From: Streptomonospora wellingtoniae
GTDB lineage: Bacteria > Actinomycetota > Actinomycetes > Streptosporangiales > Streptosporangiaceae
Length of the DNA: 64,000 nt
Direction of reading: 5' to 3'
NCBI RefSeq assembly: GCF_031845375.1
Contig: NZ_JAVREK010000024.1
Span: forward strand, 50,117 to 114,116
A model generated the notes under the pieces. It was given only the letters and a program-made list of their open reading frames with translations. It was not told the DNA's origin and searched no databases. A program made the position numbers and the translations under genes. Each line of letters begins with the position of its first letter. Within the stretch, counting starts at the first letter, position 1. Positions 6,858 through 16,895 of this stretch are shown in pieces.

Positions 6858-8975
6858 TTACTCGTCCTCGTCGTCCTCGTCGCGGCGGCGCTTCTTCTTG
6901 CCGTCGCGGCCGGGGCGCAGTAGAGCCTCGGCGAGGGCGAGCATGGTCTCCTCCAGCGCGGCCAGGCGCTTGGTGATGTCATCGTGCGAGGTCTCGACGG
7001 CCTCGGTGATGGCCTCGTCGAACTCGTGGCGGTCGGGGCGGGCCTGGACCTCGCGCAGCAGCGGGTCGAAGCCTTCCTTGAGCCGGCCTTCGAGGCCGTC
7101 CAGCTTCTCGGTGGGGTCGACCGCCGGGCGCTCCAACAGCTCGGTCAGGCGGCGGTGCACCTCGCTGAACTCCAGGGTGGCCGGGAGCTGGGCGAGGCGC
7201 TGGTTGAGCGCCTCCATGCGGTCGTCGACTGCCTCCAGGCGGCCGTCCACACCGTCGATCTTGCCGTTGACGCCCTCGAACTGGCCCTCGACGCCGTTGA
7301 CCCGCCCTTCGATCCCGTCGAGCCGACCGCCGACCCCGTCGATCTTGCCCTCGACGCCCTCGAAGCTGCCGTCGAAGTGCCCCTCGAAGGTGTCGAACCG
7401 GTCGGTGAGGCGGCCCAGCCCGCGCTCGAACTGGCTGTTGATCGCCTCCAGGTGGCGGTCCACCCGCTCGGCCAGCTCGTTTCGGGCCTGCTCCAATCCG
7501 GAGTCGACGGCCGCGCGCTGCTCCTCGACCGCGCCGGTGAGCGTGCTGTGGCGCTCGTCGCCCTGCTGCCGCAGCGCTTCGACACGCGCCTCCAGGGCTT
7601 CGCGCAGCTCGGCGACGCGGGCTTCGACGGACTCGCGCAGCTCGCCGGTGCGCTCCTGGACCGAACCGCGCAGCTGCGCCAGTTCGGCGGTGGTGGCGGC
7701 CAAGTCCTCCTCGGCCTTGGCGCGCAGGTTCTGGGCGGTCTCGTCCAGCTTGCCCGCCAGCTCGCCGCGGTTCCGGTCCTCGCGCTCGCGCAGCTCCGCC
7801 CGGTGCAGCTCCAGTTGCTCGTGCAGCTCGGCGAGCCGGTCGCGGACGTGGGCGCGGATCTCGCCCAGGCGCTCCTCGGTGGACTCGGCGAGCTTGACGA
7901 CGGCGCTGTTGGCGTCGGCCACGGCCGCCGTGGACTCGGCGTGGTTCTCCTCGGCCTGGTTGCTCAGCCGGGCGACGCCCTCGCTGAGCTGCGAGGTGAC
8001 CTCGGTGTGGAGCTCGGCGGCCTGGCCGTCCAGGCGCTCGATGCCCTCGCGCAGCGTGGTGTGGCGCGCCTCGGCGGAGCTGTCGAGGCGCTCGACGCCC
8101 TCGGAGACAGCGCCGCTGACGGCGTCGCGGCTCTGCTCGGTGGCGCCGCGCAGGGACTCGGTAGCGGAGTCGAGTTTGTCGCCGAGCCGCGTGTGCTGCT
8201 CGCGCAGGGCGGCCTCAAGGGTGTCGTGGCTCTCGCCGATGGAGGTCACCAGGCTCTCGCGACCCTCGGACACGGCCTGCTCGATGGACGCGCGACCCTG
8301 CTCGACGGCGGCGGCCAGGGTCTCGCGACCGCTGTCGATCGCGGCGGTGACGCTCTCGTGCCGCTCGGCGGCGGTGTCCATGGCAGTGTCGTGCTGGGCC
8401 TGCAGGCGCTCCGAGAGCACGGAGAGGGACTCGCGCAGCTCCGCGGAGCCGGCGGCCAGGCCCTCGACGGCCTCGTCGATCCGGCCGAACCGCTCCTCGG
8501 TTCCTGCGGCCAGCTTCTCCACCCGCTCGGTGAGCGCGTCGATCCGCCCGGAGGCCTGCTCGCCGTTCTCAGCGAGCTCCTGCAGGCGCGACAGCGTGGT
8601 GTCGAGGTGGCCGGTGATGGTGCGGATATCCGTACGCAGCGCGGACATCTCGGCCAGTGGCTTGACGCGTTCTCCGACCAGCGCGATGTGCTCGGCGAGG
8701 GTCTCGGCCCACTCCGGCGGGCGCGACGAGAGCTCGTCGACCCGCGCCTGGACGCCGGCGACCGACTCCGCGAGCGTCGCGAACTCGCGTTCGCGGAACT
8801 CGCGCAGCAGCCACTCCATGCCTTCCAGGCGCTGGCGCATCTCCTCGTTGACCGCGCCCTGCGACTTCTGCTCGGACATCTGGTCCTGAGCGGCTCGTGA
8901 GAGGAGGTCCCGCATGCGGTCGGAGATCCCGGTCTGACCTCCCCCGTTGAGGAAGTTGTGGTTGGTCTGTTCCAC
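6858..8975 (-). CDS. Large coiled-coil repeat protein (apolipoprotein-like), function unknown
   Basis: A 705-residue, highly charged protein with no signal peptide and no membrane segment, so probably cytoplasmic. Nearly all of it is heptad or 11-residue repeat sequence rich in Glu, Arg, Ala, Leu and Gln, resembling the apolipoprotein A1/A4/E type of amphipathic helix. Around residues 510-580 there is a run of about eight glycine-containing heptads such as VEGKIDG, VGGRLDG, IEGRVNG, VEGQFEG and VDGRLEA. The C-terminus is a basic patch then an acidic patch (KKKRRRDEDDEDE). A short proline-free head (about 55 residues) precedes the repeats. I cannot name a function; a structural, scaffolding or DNA/granule-associated role is only a guess. 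Codon bias strongly supports this strand over the long plus-strand shadow. Confidence 0.85.
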   Translation of the reverse strand: MEQTNHNFLNGGGQTGISDRMRDLLSRAAQDQMSEQKSQGAVNEEMRQRLEGMEWLLREFREREFATLAESVAGVQARVDELSSRPPEWAETLAEHIALVGERVKPLAEMSALRTDIRTITGHLDTTLSRLQELAENGEQASGRIDALTERVEKLAAGTEERFGRIDEAVEGLAAGSAELRESLSVLSERLQAQHDTAMDTAAERHESVTAAIDSGRETLAAAVEQGRASIEQAVSEGRESLVTSIGESHDTLEAALREQHTRLGDKLDSATESLRGATEQSRDAVSGAVSEGVERLDSSAEARHTTLREGIERLDGQAAELHTEVTSQLSEGVARLSNQAEENHAESTAAVADANSAVVKLAESTEERLGEIRAHVRDRLAELHEQLELHRAELREREDRNRGELAGKLDETAQNLRAKAEEDLAATTAELAQLRGSVQERTGELRESVEARVAELREALEARVEALRQQGDERHSTLTGAVEEQRAAVDSGLEQARNELAERVDRHLEAINSQFERGLGRLTDRFDTFEGHFDGSFEGVEGKIDGVGGRLDGIEGRVNGVEGQFEGVNGKIDGVDGRLEAVDDRMEALNQRLAQLPATLEFSEVHRRLTELLERPAVDPTEKLDGLEGRLKEGFDPLLREVQARPDRHEFDEAITEAVETSHDDITKRLAALEETMLALAEALLRPGRDGKKKRRRDEDDEDE

Positions 8976-9376
8976 CGAGGTGCTCCTTAAGATCTGGCGC
9001 CCCCACCCGTGTCGGCTGTGGATGGGCGGTGTCCTCCTGGTCGCCGGCGCGGCGCCGGTGGGCGGGCGTCGCCGCTGTCACGGTCGGCGGTGCGGTGACC
9101 ACGCGCGGTGACGCCCGGGTGTCATGGGGAGGGAGTCGGCCGATCGGCCGCCGCCGACCATCCCGGTGCGTCGCCGGTCGAATCCAGGACAAAGAGAAGG
9201 GATTCAGCGGGCACCAGTTTAACGACATGTGCCTCGTTCACCGTGGTCAACTGACAATAATGAGGGGAATGACGGGAGATCGATGCACACCGATCTGTTG
9301 CGTCACGCTAGTACTGATCGGCGCTTCAGTCACCCTTGTGGCGAGAGCTCCGCGATGTCCGCTCGGTGAACGGTGT
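8976..9376. other. 401-base intergenic region upstream of the coiled-coil gene
   Basis: No convincing gene. It is markedly richer in A/T than its surroundings between about 9180 and 9330, so it probably holds the promoter of the minus-strand coiled-coil gene. An inverted repeat AGATCG-N8-CGATCT occurs at 9277-9296. Confidence 0.6.
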
Positions 9377-10651
9377 CTACGGTGAAGCTGTGACCTCGGA
9401 ACACACCAGGCACAAGGGCCGGTCTCCAATGCGGGTCAGCACCACGACGGCGGATCCGGGGCCGCTCGGCTTGAGGTCGCGGAGTAGTTTGTCGACGTCT
9501 ACGGCCGATCCGCGTTTCTTAATCGTTACCGTTCCCGCGCCCCTTTCCCGCAGTTCGGTCCGCAGGCGTTTGAGTGAGAACGGCATCGTCCGGTGCACCT
9601 CGAACGCGCGGCAGAGGGGTGTGGCGACCAGGCGGTCGGACGTGACGTAGGCGATGTCGGGGTCCAGCAGCGCGCCGCCCACCAGAGCGGCGGCCTCGGC
9701 GACGAGGTGGGCGCGCACCACGGCGTTGTCGGGCTCGTAGAGGTAGCGCCCCGGCGGGCCGACGGGCGCGGGTGCGGCGCCGGGGTCCGCGGTCAGGGCC
9801 GCGGGCGCCGAGCCGTCGCCGCGCAGCAGCGTGGCGCGCCGCGACCAGTCCTCGCCGAGGCCCTGCCACAGCGCGGTCTCCTTGAGCTCGCCGTCCACCG
9901 AGATCCACTCGGCCGCGGCCCCCTCGGGGATGCGCTCGTGCGGGATGCCGGGGGCGGCCTTCACACAGGAGGCCGGCGCGCGCGCGGCGAGGTCCAGGAC
10001 GCGGTCCCAGGGCGGGGAGTAGGCGTCGGGGTCGAACACCCGGCCGCGGGCCGTCCGGCGGGCAGGGTCGCAGAAAACGGCGTCGCGGCCGGCGGGGTCG
10101 ACCGCGGCGGCGTCACCCTCGCGCACGCGCATCCGTCCGGGCGGTGCCAGCGCCTCGGCGTTGGCGGCGGCGACGGCGGCGGTCAGCGGGTCGGCCTCCA
10201 CCGCCTCCACCTGCAGGCCCGCCTCGGCCATGGCGACCGCGTCGGCGCCGATGCCGCAGCCCAGGTCGGCCACCCGCGCTCCGGTCCCCAGAGCCCCCGC
10301 CAGCCGGCGGGCGCGGTACTCGGCGGCCACCCGCCGGGTGGCCTGCTCCAGGCCGGGCTCGGTGAAGTACATGCGTCCGGCCCGCTCGCCGAACTTGCGC
10401 CGCGCCCGATCGCGGAGCCGCGCCTGGGTCAGCGCTGCGCCGGCGAGGTCGGCCGGCGAGACGTCGCAGGGCCCGCCCGACCCCTCCGCCACGGACAGCG
10501 CCTCCTCAGCCTCCCTGCGCAGGGCGGTGGCCGCCCTCAGCGGGTCCGCGGGCGCCGCGGAGGCAGCCGCGAGCACGCGGCCCCCCGCCGGTGTGAAAAG
10601 GCTCGCGAACGCCTTGGCCGCGTCGGGTGCGGTTTGCCCGCTGGACACCAC
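9377..10651 (-). CDS. Class I SAM-dependent methyltransferase with THUMP-like C-terminal domain
   Basis: A 424-residue protein. The SAM-binding motif RVADLGCGIGADAVAMAEAG lies at about residues 147-166, with the acidic strand VEAVEADPL behind it and FCDPARR as the motif IV-like region at about residues 216-222. The C-terminus (PFSLKRLRTELRERGAGTVTI and a following KKRGSAVDVDKLLRDL) matches the THUMP-like domain common to this uncharacterised actinobacterial methyltransferase family. The target is unknown; an RNA substrate is suggested only by the THUMP-like part. It starts at GTG and is divergent from groS, with the heat-shock promoter region between them. Confidence 0.85.
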   Translation of the reverse strand: MVSSGQTAPDAAKAFASLFTPAGGRVLAAASAAPADPLRAATALRREAEEALSVAEGSGGPCDVSPADLAGAALTQARLRDRARRKFGERAGRMYFTEPGLEQATRRVAAEYRARRLAGALGTGARVADLGCGIGADAVAMAEAGLQVEAVEADPLTAAVAAANAEALAPPGRMRVREGDAAAVDPAGRDAVFCDPARRTARGRVFDPDAYSPPWDRVLDLAARAPASCVKAAPGIPHERIPEGAAAEWISVDGELKETALWQGLGEDWSRRATLLRGDGSAPAALTADPGAAPAPVGPPGRYLYEPDNAVVRAHLVAEAAALVGGALLDPDIAYVTSDRLVATPLCRAFEVHRTMPFSLKRLRTELRERGAGTVTIKKRGSAVDVDKLLRDLKPSGPGSAVVVLTRIGDRPLCLVCSEVTASP

Positions 10652-10695
10652 GTTTGTTCACCGTTCCCCTGAGGTGTTCCCTTGTGACCAGTTGT

Positions 10696-10724
10696 TTGAC
10701 GCGCCCTATGGGCCCGGCTAATGT
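10696..10724 (+). promoter_or_regulatory. Vegetative promoter of groS
   Basis: TTGACG (10696-10701) and TAATGT (10719-10724) are separated by exactly 17 bases, close to the housekeeping sigma consensus. The predicted transcription start, about 10731, falls at the left edge of the CIRCE operator. Confidence 0.75.
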
Positions 10725-10730
10725 TCCATA

Positions 10731-10757
10731 CTGGCACTCTCAAAGGTAGAGTGCTAA
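10731..10757. promoter_or_regulatory. CIRCE operator (HrcA binding site)
   Basis: CTGGCACTC, a 9-base spacer, then GAGTGCTAA. The right arm is a perfect match to the consensus TTAGCACTC-N9-GAGTGCTAA and the left arm has two mismatches. Its position just at the groS transcription start implies HrcA repression of groS under normal growth and release on heat shock (known for the element). Confidence 0.93.
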
Positions 10758-10862
10758 TCGCGACGAGGTTGGTCTGGCACCCGCGACGGCAGGCCGCCGT
10801 GGTCGCCCCTTTGCCAAGCATGCCGTTTCGTATCCTCGAACCCGAAGGGGGAGGTCACAACC

Positions 10863-11174
10863 GTGTCGACCGCCACCAAGACCGTGCTCAAGCCGCTTGA
10901 GGACCGCGTCGTCGTCAAGACCCTCGAAGCCGAGCAGACCACTGCCTCCGGCCTGGTCATCCCGGACACCGCCAAGGAGAAGCCCCAGGAGGGCGAGGTC
11001 CTCGCGGTCGGCCCCGGCCGCTGGGACGACGAGGGCGAGAACCGCATCCCGCTCGACGTCAAGGTCGGCGACGTCGTTCTGTACAGCAAGTACGGCGGCA
11101 CCGAGGTCAAGTACGACAACGAGGAGTACCTCGTCCTCTCCGCCCGCGACCTGCTCGCGGTCGTCGAGAAGTAA
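10863..11174 (+). CDS. groS: Co-chaperonin GroES
   Basis: A 103-residue GroES, the heptameric lid of the chaperonin. Family landmarks are LKPLEDRVVVKTLEAEQTT, the mobile loop (TASGLVIPD), EVLAVGPGRWDDEG, KVGDVVLYSKYGGTEVK and the C-terminal DLLAVVE. The GTG start has a GGGAGGT ribosome binding site. Expression is predicted to be controlled by the promoter and CIRCE element upstream. An intrinsic terminator separates it from groL. Confidence 0.97.
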   Translation: MSTATKTVLKPLEDRVVVKTLEAEQTTASGLVIPDTAKEKPQEGEVLAVGPGRWDDEGENRIPLDVKVGDVVLYSKYGGTEVKYDNEEYLVLSARDLLAVVEK

Positions 11175-11202
11175 ACCCTCGTCAGTCGACGAACCTTCCC
11201 GC

Positions 11203-11240
11203 CCCGGCCGGCACGCTGCCGGGCGGGGCGGTTTTTCCTT
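11203..11240 (+). terminator. Intrinsic terminator between groS and groL
   Basis: A G/C stem CCCGCCCCGG / CCGGGCGGGG followed by GGTTTTTCCTT. It has all the features of a Rho-independent terminator, so part of the transcripts would carry groS alone and groL would be read by read-through. Confidence 0.8.
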
Positions 11241-11275
11241 AGCCGCCGCAGGTGTACGGATAGAGGAAGCTCACC

Positions 11276-12889
<1,614 letters not shown>

Positions 12890-12976
12890 GGCCGGCCGAC
12901 ACCGACACCCCGACGACGCTTTGACGACGTCACCGACCGCGGGGGACCGCCCCTGCGGGCGGGCTCCCCGCGGCCC

Positions 12977-13016
12977 GACCCCGCGTCCGCACACCTGCGG
13001 GCGCGGGGTCGTCCTT
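12977..13016 (+). terminator. Terminator after groL
   Basis: GACCCCGCG / CGCGGGGTC with an inner CCGC / GCGG pairing, followed by GTCCTTT. It lies about 90 bases after the groL stop and ends the chaperonin operon. Confidence 0.7.
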
Positions 13017-13102
13017 TACCATCGAGGCGCGGATTTCGGCACGGGACTCGCGTCACTTATCGGGTATTTCCACCAAATGTGATCATTCTGTAGCCGAACT
13101 CG

Positions 13103-13765
13103 GTGACGTGTAAACCGGCACAGCGGGGCATGATGCGTTACGTGGCGGATCTACGCGCAGCGGGGGGCGCGCTCGCGAGCCGAGCCGAGGCCCTGCGCAG
13201 AGCGAACGAGACGGAACTGAACTACCTGACCTCGCTGGCCGTCCAAGGCGACGACGGCGCGGTGGACTCCCTTATCCGCGAAATCCGGCCCATGGTGCTG
13301 CGCTACTGCCGCGCCAAGCTCTCGCGTGTCTCGGGCTACGTCCACCACTCCGACGACGTCGCCCAGGAAGTCTGCATCGCTCTGCTCGCGGCGCTGCCGC
13401 GCTATGAGGACAAAGGGCGCCCCTTCGCGGCGTTCGTCTTCAAGATCGCCTCGAACAAGGTCGCCGATGCGCTGCGCCGCTCCACTCGGGCCGACGTGCC
13501 CACCGACACCGTGCCCGACTGTCCTGACGACGGCCCCGGACCCGAGGAGTCGGCCGTGCGCACCGCCGAGGCCGAACGTGCACGCGCGCTCCTCGACGAG
13601 CTGCCCGAGCAGCAGCGCCGCCTGCTGCTGATGCGCGTCATCGCCGAGCTCTCCGCCGACGAGACAGGGCACGCGCTGGGCATGTCCCCCGGAGCCGTGC
13701 GGGTGGCCCAGCACCGCGCCCTCGCCCGGCTGCGCAAGGTCGCCATCGCCAACCGGCTGATCTGA
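13103..13765 (+). CDS. shbA: RNA polymerase sigma factor, SigD/ShbA type
   Basis: A 220-residue ECF-like sigma factor. Region 2 is at about residues 50-130 (LIREIRPMVLRYCRAKLSR, DDVAQEVCIALLAALPRYEDKGRPF, AFVFKIASNKVADALRR). Region 4 is at about 160-215 (LPEQQRRLLLMRVIAELSADETG, ALGMSPGAVRVAQHRALARLRK). It resembles mycobacterial SigD and Streptomyces ShbA, which controls the principal sigma gene hrdB. The neighbour guaB supports ShbA by synteny. The start is uncertain: GTG 13103 gives the full frame, but ATG 13130 or 13133 is equally possible. Confidence 0.85.
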   Translation: MTCKPAQRGMMRYVADLRAAGGALASRAEALRRANETELNYLTSLAVQGDDGAVDSLIREIRPMVLRYCRAKLSRVSGYVHHSDDVAQEVCIALLAALPRYEDKGRPFAAFVFKIASNKVADALRRSTRADVPTDTVPDCPDDGPGPEESAVRTAEAERARALLDELPEQQRRLLLMRVIAELSADETGHALGMSPGAVRVAQHRALARLRKVAIANRLI

Positions 13766-13882
13766 GCCGCGCCGGCCCCCCGCCGGCCCCGCGCCGCCCG
13801 CCCCGTTCGTGCGGTGCTGTGAGGATCGCCACCGGACCCCGTGGCCGCGACCGTTCCGCTCCGCGCCCCCTCCCGGCGGTTC

Positions 13883-13888
13883 TAGGAT
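13883..13888 (+). promoter_or_regulatory. Probable -10 box of guaB
   Basis: TAGGAT lies 32 bases before the guaB ATG. No convincing -35 hexamer is seen. Confidence 0.4.
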
Positions 13889-13920
13889 GAAACGACACGC
13901 GCGAGTGGTTGGGAAGAGAT

Positions 13921-15414
13921 ATGACGCAGCTGTTCACGGGGGACGGCGGCAAAGTTCTGCCGCCGGGGCTGACCTACGACGACGTCCTGCTGGTCCCGTC
14001 CTACTCGGACATGCAGCCCGGCGAGGCCGATACCGCCAGTAGGCTCTCGCGCAACATCGGACTGCGCATCCCGCTGCTGTCCGCGGCGATGGACACGGTC
14101 ACCGAGGCCCGCACCGCCGTGGCCATGGCCCGCCAGGGCGGCGCCGGGGTGCTGCACCGCAACCTCTCGGTCGAGGCCCAGGCGGGCCAGGTCGACCTGG
14201 TCAAGCGGTCCGAGGCCGGCATGGTCACCGACCCGGTCACCTGCAAGCCCGACGACACCCTGGCCGACGTCGAGGCGCTCAGCGCCCACTACCGCATCTC
14301 CGGCGCCCCGGTCACCGACGACGACGGCCGTCTGCTGGGCATCGTCACCAACCGCGACATGCGCTTCGAGTTGAACCGCCAGCGCTCGGTGCGCGAGGTC
14401 ATGACACCGATGCCGCTGGTCACCGCGCCGGTGGGGGTGAGCCGCGACGACGCCTTCCGGCTGCTGCGCGAGAACAAGGTCGAAAAGCTGCCGCTGGTCG
14501 ACCCCCAGGGCCGGCTGCGCGGACTGATCACCGTCAAGGACTTCATCAAGAGCGAGCAGTTCCCCGACGCCACCAAGGACGCCGACGGGCGCCTGGTGGT
14601 GGGTGCCGCGGTCGGCGTCGGCGCCGAGTCCGAGGTGCGCGCGCGTGCGCTGGTCGAGGCGGGCGCCGACTTCGTCGTCGTCGACACCGCACACGGGCAC
14701 TCCTCCGGCGTCGCCGAGATGATCGCCAAACTCAAGGCGAACTCCTCCGCCGACGTCGTCGCCGGCAACATCGCCACGCGAGCCGGAGCCCAGGCGCTGG
14801 TCGACGCGGGCGCCGACGCGGTCAAGGTGGGCGTGGGCCCCGGCTCCATCTGCACCACGCGCGTGGTCGCGGGGGTCGGCGCGCCGCAGGTCACCGCCGT
14901 GATGGAGGCCGCCAAGGCCGCCGGTCCCGCCCAGGTGCCGATCATCGCCGACGGCGGGCTGCAGTTCTCCGGCGACATAGCCAAGGCGATCGTCGCCGGC
15001 GCGAGCACGGTGATGCTGGGCAGCCTGCTGGCCGGGGTCGAGGAGAGCCCCGGCGAGCTCGTCTTCATCAACGGAAAGCAGTTCAAGACCTACCGCGGTA
15101 TGGGCTCGCTGGGCGCGATGCGGGGGCGCTCCTACTCCAAGGACCGCTACTCCCAGGCCGACGTCGCCACCGAGGAGAAGCTCATCCCCGAGGGCGTCGA
15201 GGGGCAGGTGCCCTACCGCGGCCCGCTGGAGGCGGTGGCCCACCAGCTCATCGGCGGCCTGCGGCAGTCGATGTGGTACGCGGGTGCGCGCACCGTAGGC
15301 GACCTGCGTGAGTACGGGCAGCTCATGCAGATCACGTCGGCCGGACTGCAGGAGAGCCACCCCCACGACGTGCAGATGACCGTGGAGGCCCCCAACTACC
15401 AGGGGCGCCGCTGA
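13921..15414 (+). CDS. guaB: IMP dehydrogenase GuaB
   Basis: A 497-residue enzyme that oxidises IMP to XMP with NAD+, the committing step to guanine nucleotides. The catalytic loop GVGPGSICTTRVV puts the nucleophile at Cys311. Two CBS domains lie at about residues 97-210 (DPVTCKPDDTLADVEALS; EVMTPMPLVTAPVGVSRDD). The flap region has GMGSLGAM and YSQADVATEEKLIPEGVEG. The ATG at 13921 is chosen because GGGAAGAG precedes it; the TTG 12 bases upstream is inside that site. Followed by guaB3. Confidence 0.96.
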   Translation: MTQLFTGDGGKVLPPGLTYDDVLLVPSYSDMQPGEADTASRLSRNIGLRIPLLSAAMDTVTEARTAVAMARQGGAGVLHRNLSVEAQAGQVDLVKRSEAGMVTDPVTCKPDDTLADVEALSAHYRISGAPVTDDDGRLLGIVTNRDMRFELNRQRSVREVMTPMPLVTAPVGVSRDDAFRLLRENKVEKLPLVDPQGRLRGLITVKDFIKSEQFPDATKDADGRLVVGAAVGVGAESEVRARALVEAGADFVVVDTAHGHSSGVAEMIAKLKANSSADVVAGNIATRAGAQALVDAGADAVKVGVGPGSICTTRVVAGVGAPQVTAVMEAAKAAGPAQVPIIADGGLQFSGDIAKAIVAGASTVMLGSLLAGVEESPGELVFINGKQFKTYRGMGSLGAMRGRSYSKDRYSQADVATEEKLIPEGVEGQVPYRGPLEAVAHQLIGGLRQSMWYAGARTVGDLREYGQLMQITSAGLQESHPHDVQMTVEAPNYQGRR

Positions 15415-15528
15415 CGCAAGGCATGCGTCCGCGCCCCTCCCCGGCGGGCGCGGCGGTCGCGAAAAGCGCGGAAACCCGGCCGCGGACGGGCCGCCGGGCC
15501 GCGGCGCGGGCGCCGCGCCGCGCGGCGG

Positions 15529-15534
15529 TAAACT
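15529..15534 (+). promoter_or_regulatory. Possible -10 box of guaB3
   Basis: TAAACT, 61 bases upstream of the guaB3 TTG, in an otherwise almost pure G/C stretch. No clear -35 box. Confidence 0.35.
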
Positions 15535-15595
15535 CGGCGCGGCAGTACCCGCCGGCCGTCTTCGCCGGTGAAGCACGCGAGAGGGGACCGAAGCG

Positions 15596-16711
15596 TTGGC
15601 TCAGCTGGAGATCGGGCTCGGCAAGAACGCGCGCCGTTCCTACGAACTCGACGAGATCGGGATCGTGCCGGCGCGCCGCACCCGCGACCCCGAGGAAGTG
15701 TCGATCACCTGGCAGATCGACGCCTACCGCTTCGAGACGCCGCTGATGGGCAGCCCGATGGACAGCATCGCCTCGCCCGAGACGGTGATCGCCATGGGCC
15801 GCCAGGGCGCGGTGGGCGTGCTCGACCTCGAAGGGCTGTGGACGCGCTACGAGTCCCCGGAGTCGCTGCTGGCGGAGATCCGCGAGCTCGACGACGAGGC
15901 CGCCACGCGGCGGCTGCAGGAGATCTACGCCGAGCCGATCAAGGAGGAGCTGATCGGACGGCGCATCGAGGAGATCCGCCAGGCCGGCGTGGTCACGGCC
16001 GCGCGCCTGTCTCCCCAGCGCACCGCGCAGTACCACAAGGCGGTCATCGACGCCGGGATCGATCTGTTCGTCATCCGCGGCACCACGGTCTCGGCCGAGC
16101 ACGTCTCGGGCCGCGCCGAGCCGCTCAACCTCAAGCAGTTCATCTACGACCTCGACGTGCCGGTGATCGTGGGCGGCTGCGCCACCTACACCGCCGCGCT
16201 GCACCTGATGCGCACCGGTGCCGCGGGCGTGCTCGTGGGCTTCGGCGGCGGGTCGGGGCACACCACCCGGTCCGTGCTGGGCGTGGCGGTGCCGATGGCC
16301 AGCGCCATCGGCGACGTCGCCGCGGCCCGCCGCGACTACCTCGACGAGTCGGGCGGCCGCTACGTGCACGTGATCGCCGACGGCGGCATGTCCCTCAGCG
16401 GCGACATCGCCAAGGCGCTGGCCTGCGGATCCGACGCCGTCATGATCGGCTCGCCGCTGGCGCGCGCGGCCGAGGCCCCGGGCGGCGGCTACCACTGGGG
16501 CAGTGAGGCCCACCACGGCGAGCTTCCGCGGGGCGAGCGGCTGCACGTGGGCACGATCGGCTCTCTGGAGTCGATCCTGCACGGCCCCGCCTCCACCAGC
16601 GACGGCGCGATGAACCTCACGGGTGCGCTGCGCCGCACCATGGCCACCTCGGGCTACAGCGACCTCAAGGAGTTCCAGCGGGTCGAGGTCGTGGTCAACC
16701 CCCACCGCTGA
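15596..16711 (+). CDS. guaB3: GuaB3 family IMP dehydrogenase-related protein
   Basis: A 371-residue barrel protein related to IMP dehydrogenase but without CBS domains. Conserved substrate-site blocks remain (MGSPMDSIASPETVIAMGRQGAVG, HVIADGGMSLSGDIAKALACG). At the place of the catalytic loop the sequence is VGFGGGSGHTTRSV, where GuaB has GVGPGSICTTRVV, so the nucleophilic cysteine is missing. This is the GuaB3 family found beside guaB in Actinomycetota, whose reaction is not established. The start is TTG after GAGAGGGGACC. Confidence 0.9.
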   Translation: MAQLEIGLGKNARRSYELDEIGIVPARRTRDPEEVSITWQIDAYRFETPLMGSPMDSIASPETVIAMGRQGAVGVLDLEGLWTRYESPESLLAEIRELDDEAATRRLQEIYAEPIKEELIGRRIEEIRQAGVVTAARLSPQRTAQYHKAVIDAGIDLFVIRGTTVSAEHVSGRAEPLNLKQFIYDLDVPVIVGGCATYTAALHLMRTGAAGVLVGFGGGSGHTTRSVLGVAVPMASAIGDVAAARRDYLDESGGRYVHVIADGGMSLSGDIAKALACGSDAVMIGSPLARAAEAPGGGYHWGSEAHHGELPRGERLHVGTIGSLESILHGPASTSDGAMNLTGALRRTMATSGYSDLKEFQRVEVVVNPHR

Positions 16712-16719
16712 GCGCCGCG

Positions 16720-16749
16720 CCCGGTCCGAGCACGCCCGCGCGGACCGGG
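16720..16749 (+). terminator. Hairpin after guaB3
   Basis: CCCGGTCCG and CGGACCGGG with a 12-base loop, 9 bases after the guaB3 stop. There is no U-tract, so its strength as a terminator is uncertain. Confidence 0.5.
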
Positions 16750-16895
16750 TGGCCCGCCTAATCGCGGATACCGCCGCGACCGGGCAGGTCAGCGGGTTGG
16801 TTGTTGACTCGGGCCGTGCGAATGAGGTGCACTATCACGTCAGTGCCGTGTGCGCCCAGCCAAACGCCTGCCTTCCGGCGGATCGTGACCAAGAC

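Noticed and set aside
6984..8900. Long open frames on the plus strand opposite the coiled-coil gene
   Set aside because: They are mirror frames of repetitive, G/C-rich coding sequence; the minus-strand frame has the correct codon bias and a sensible start, whereas these give low-complexity products without features.
9029..9650. Small plus-strand frames between the coiled-coil and methyltransferase genes
   Set aside because: No ribosome binding site, no codon bias, and partly antisense to the methyltransferase.
16712..16895. Riboswitch (c-di-AMP type) upstream of the lytic transglycosylase
   Set aside because: Such riboswitches often precede cell-wall hydrolases in actinomycetes, but I could not find the conserved blocks in this 184-base leader.
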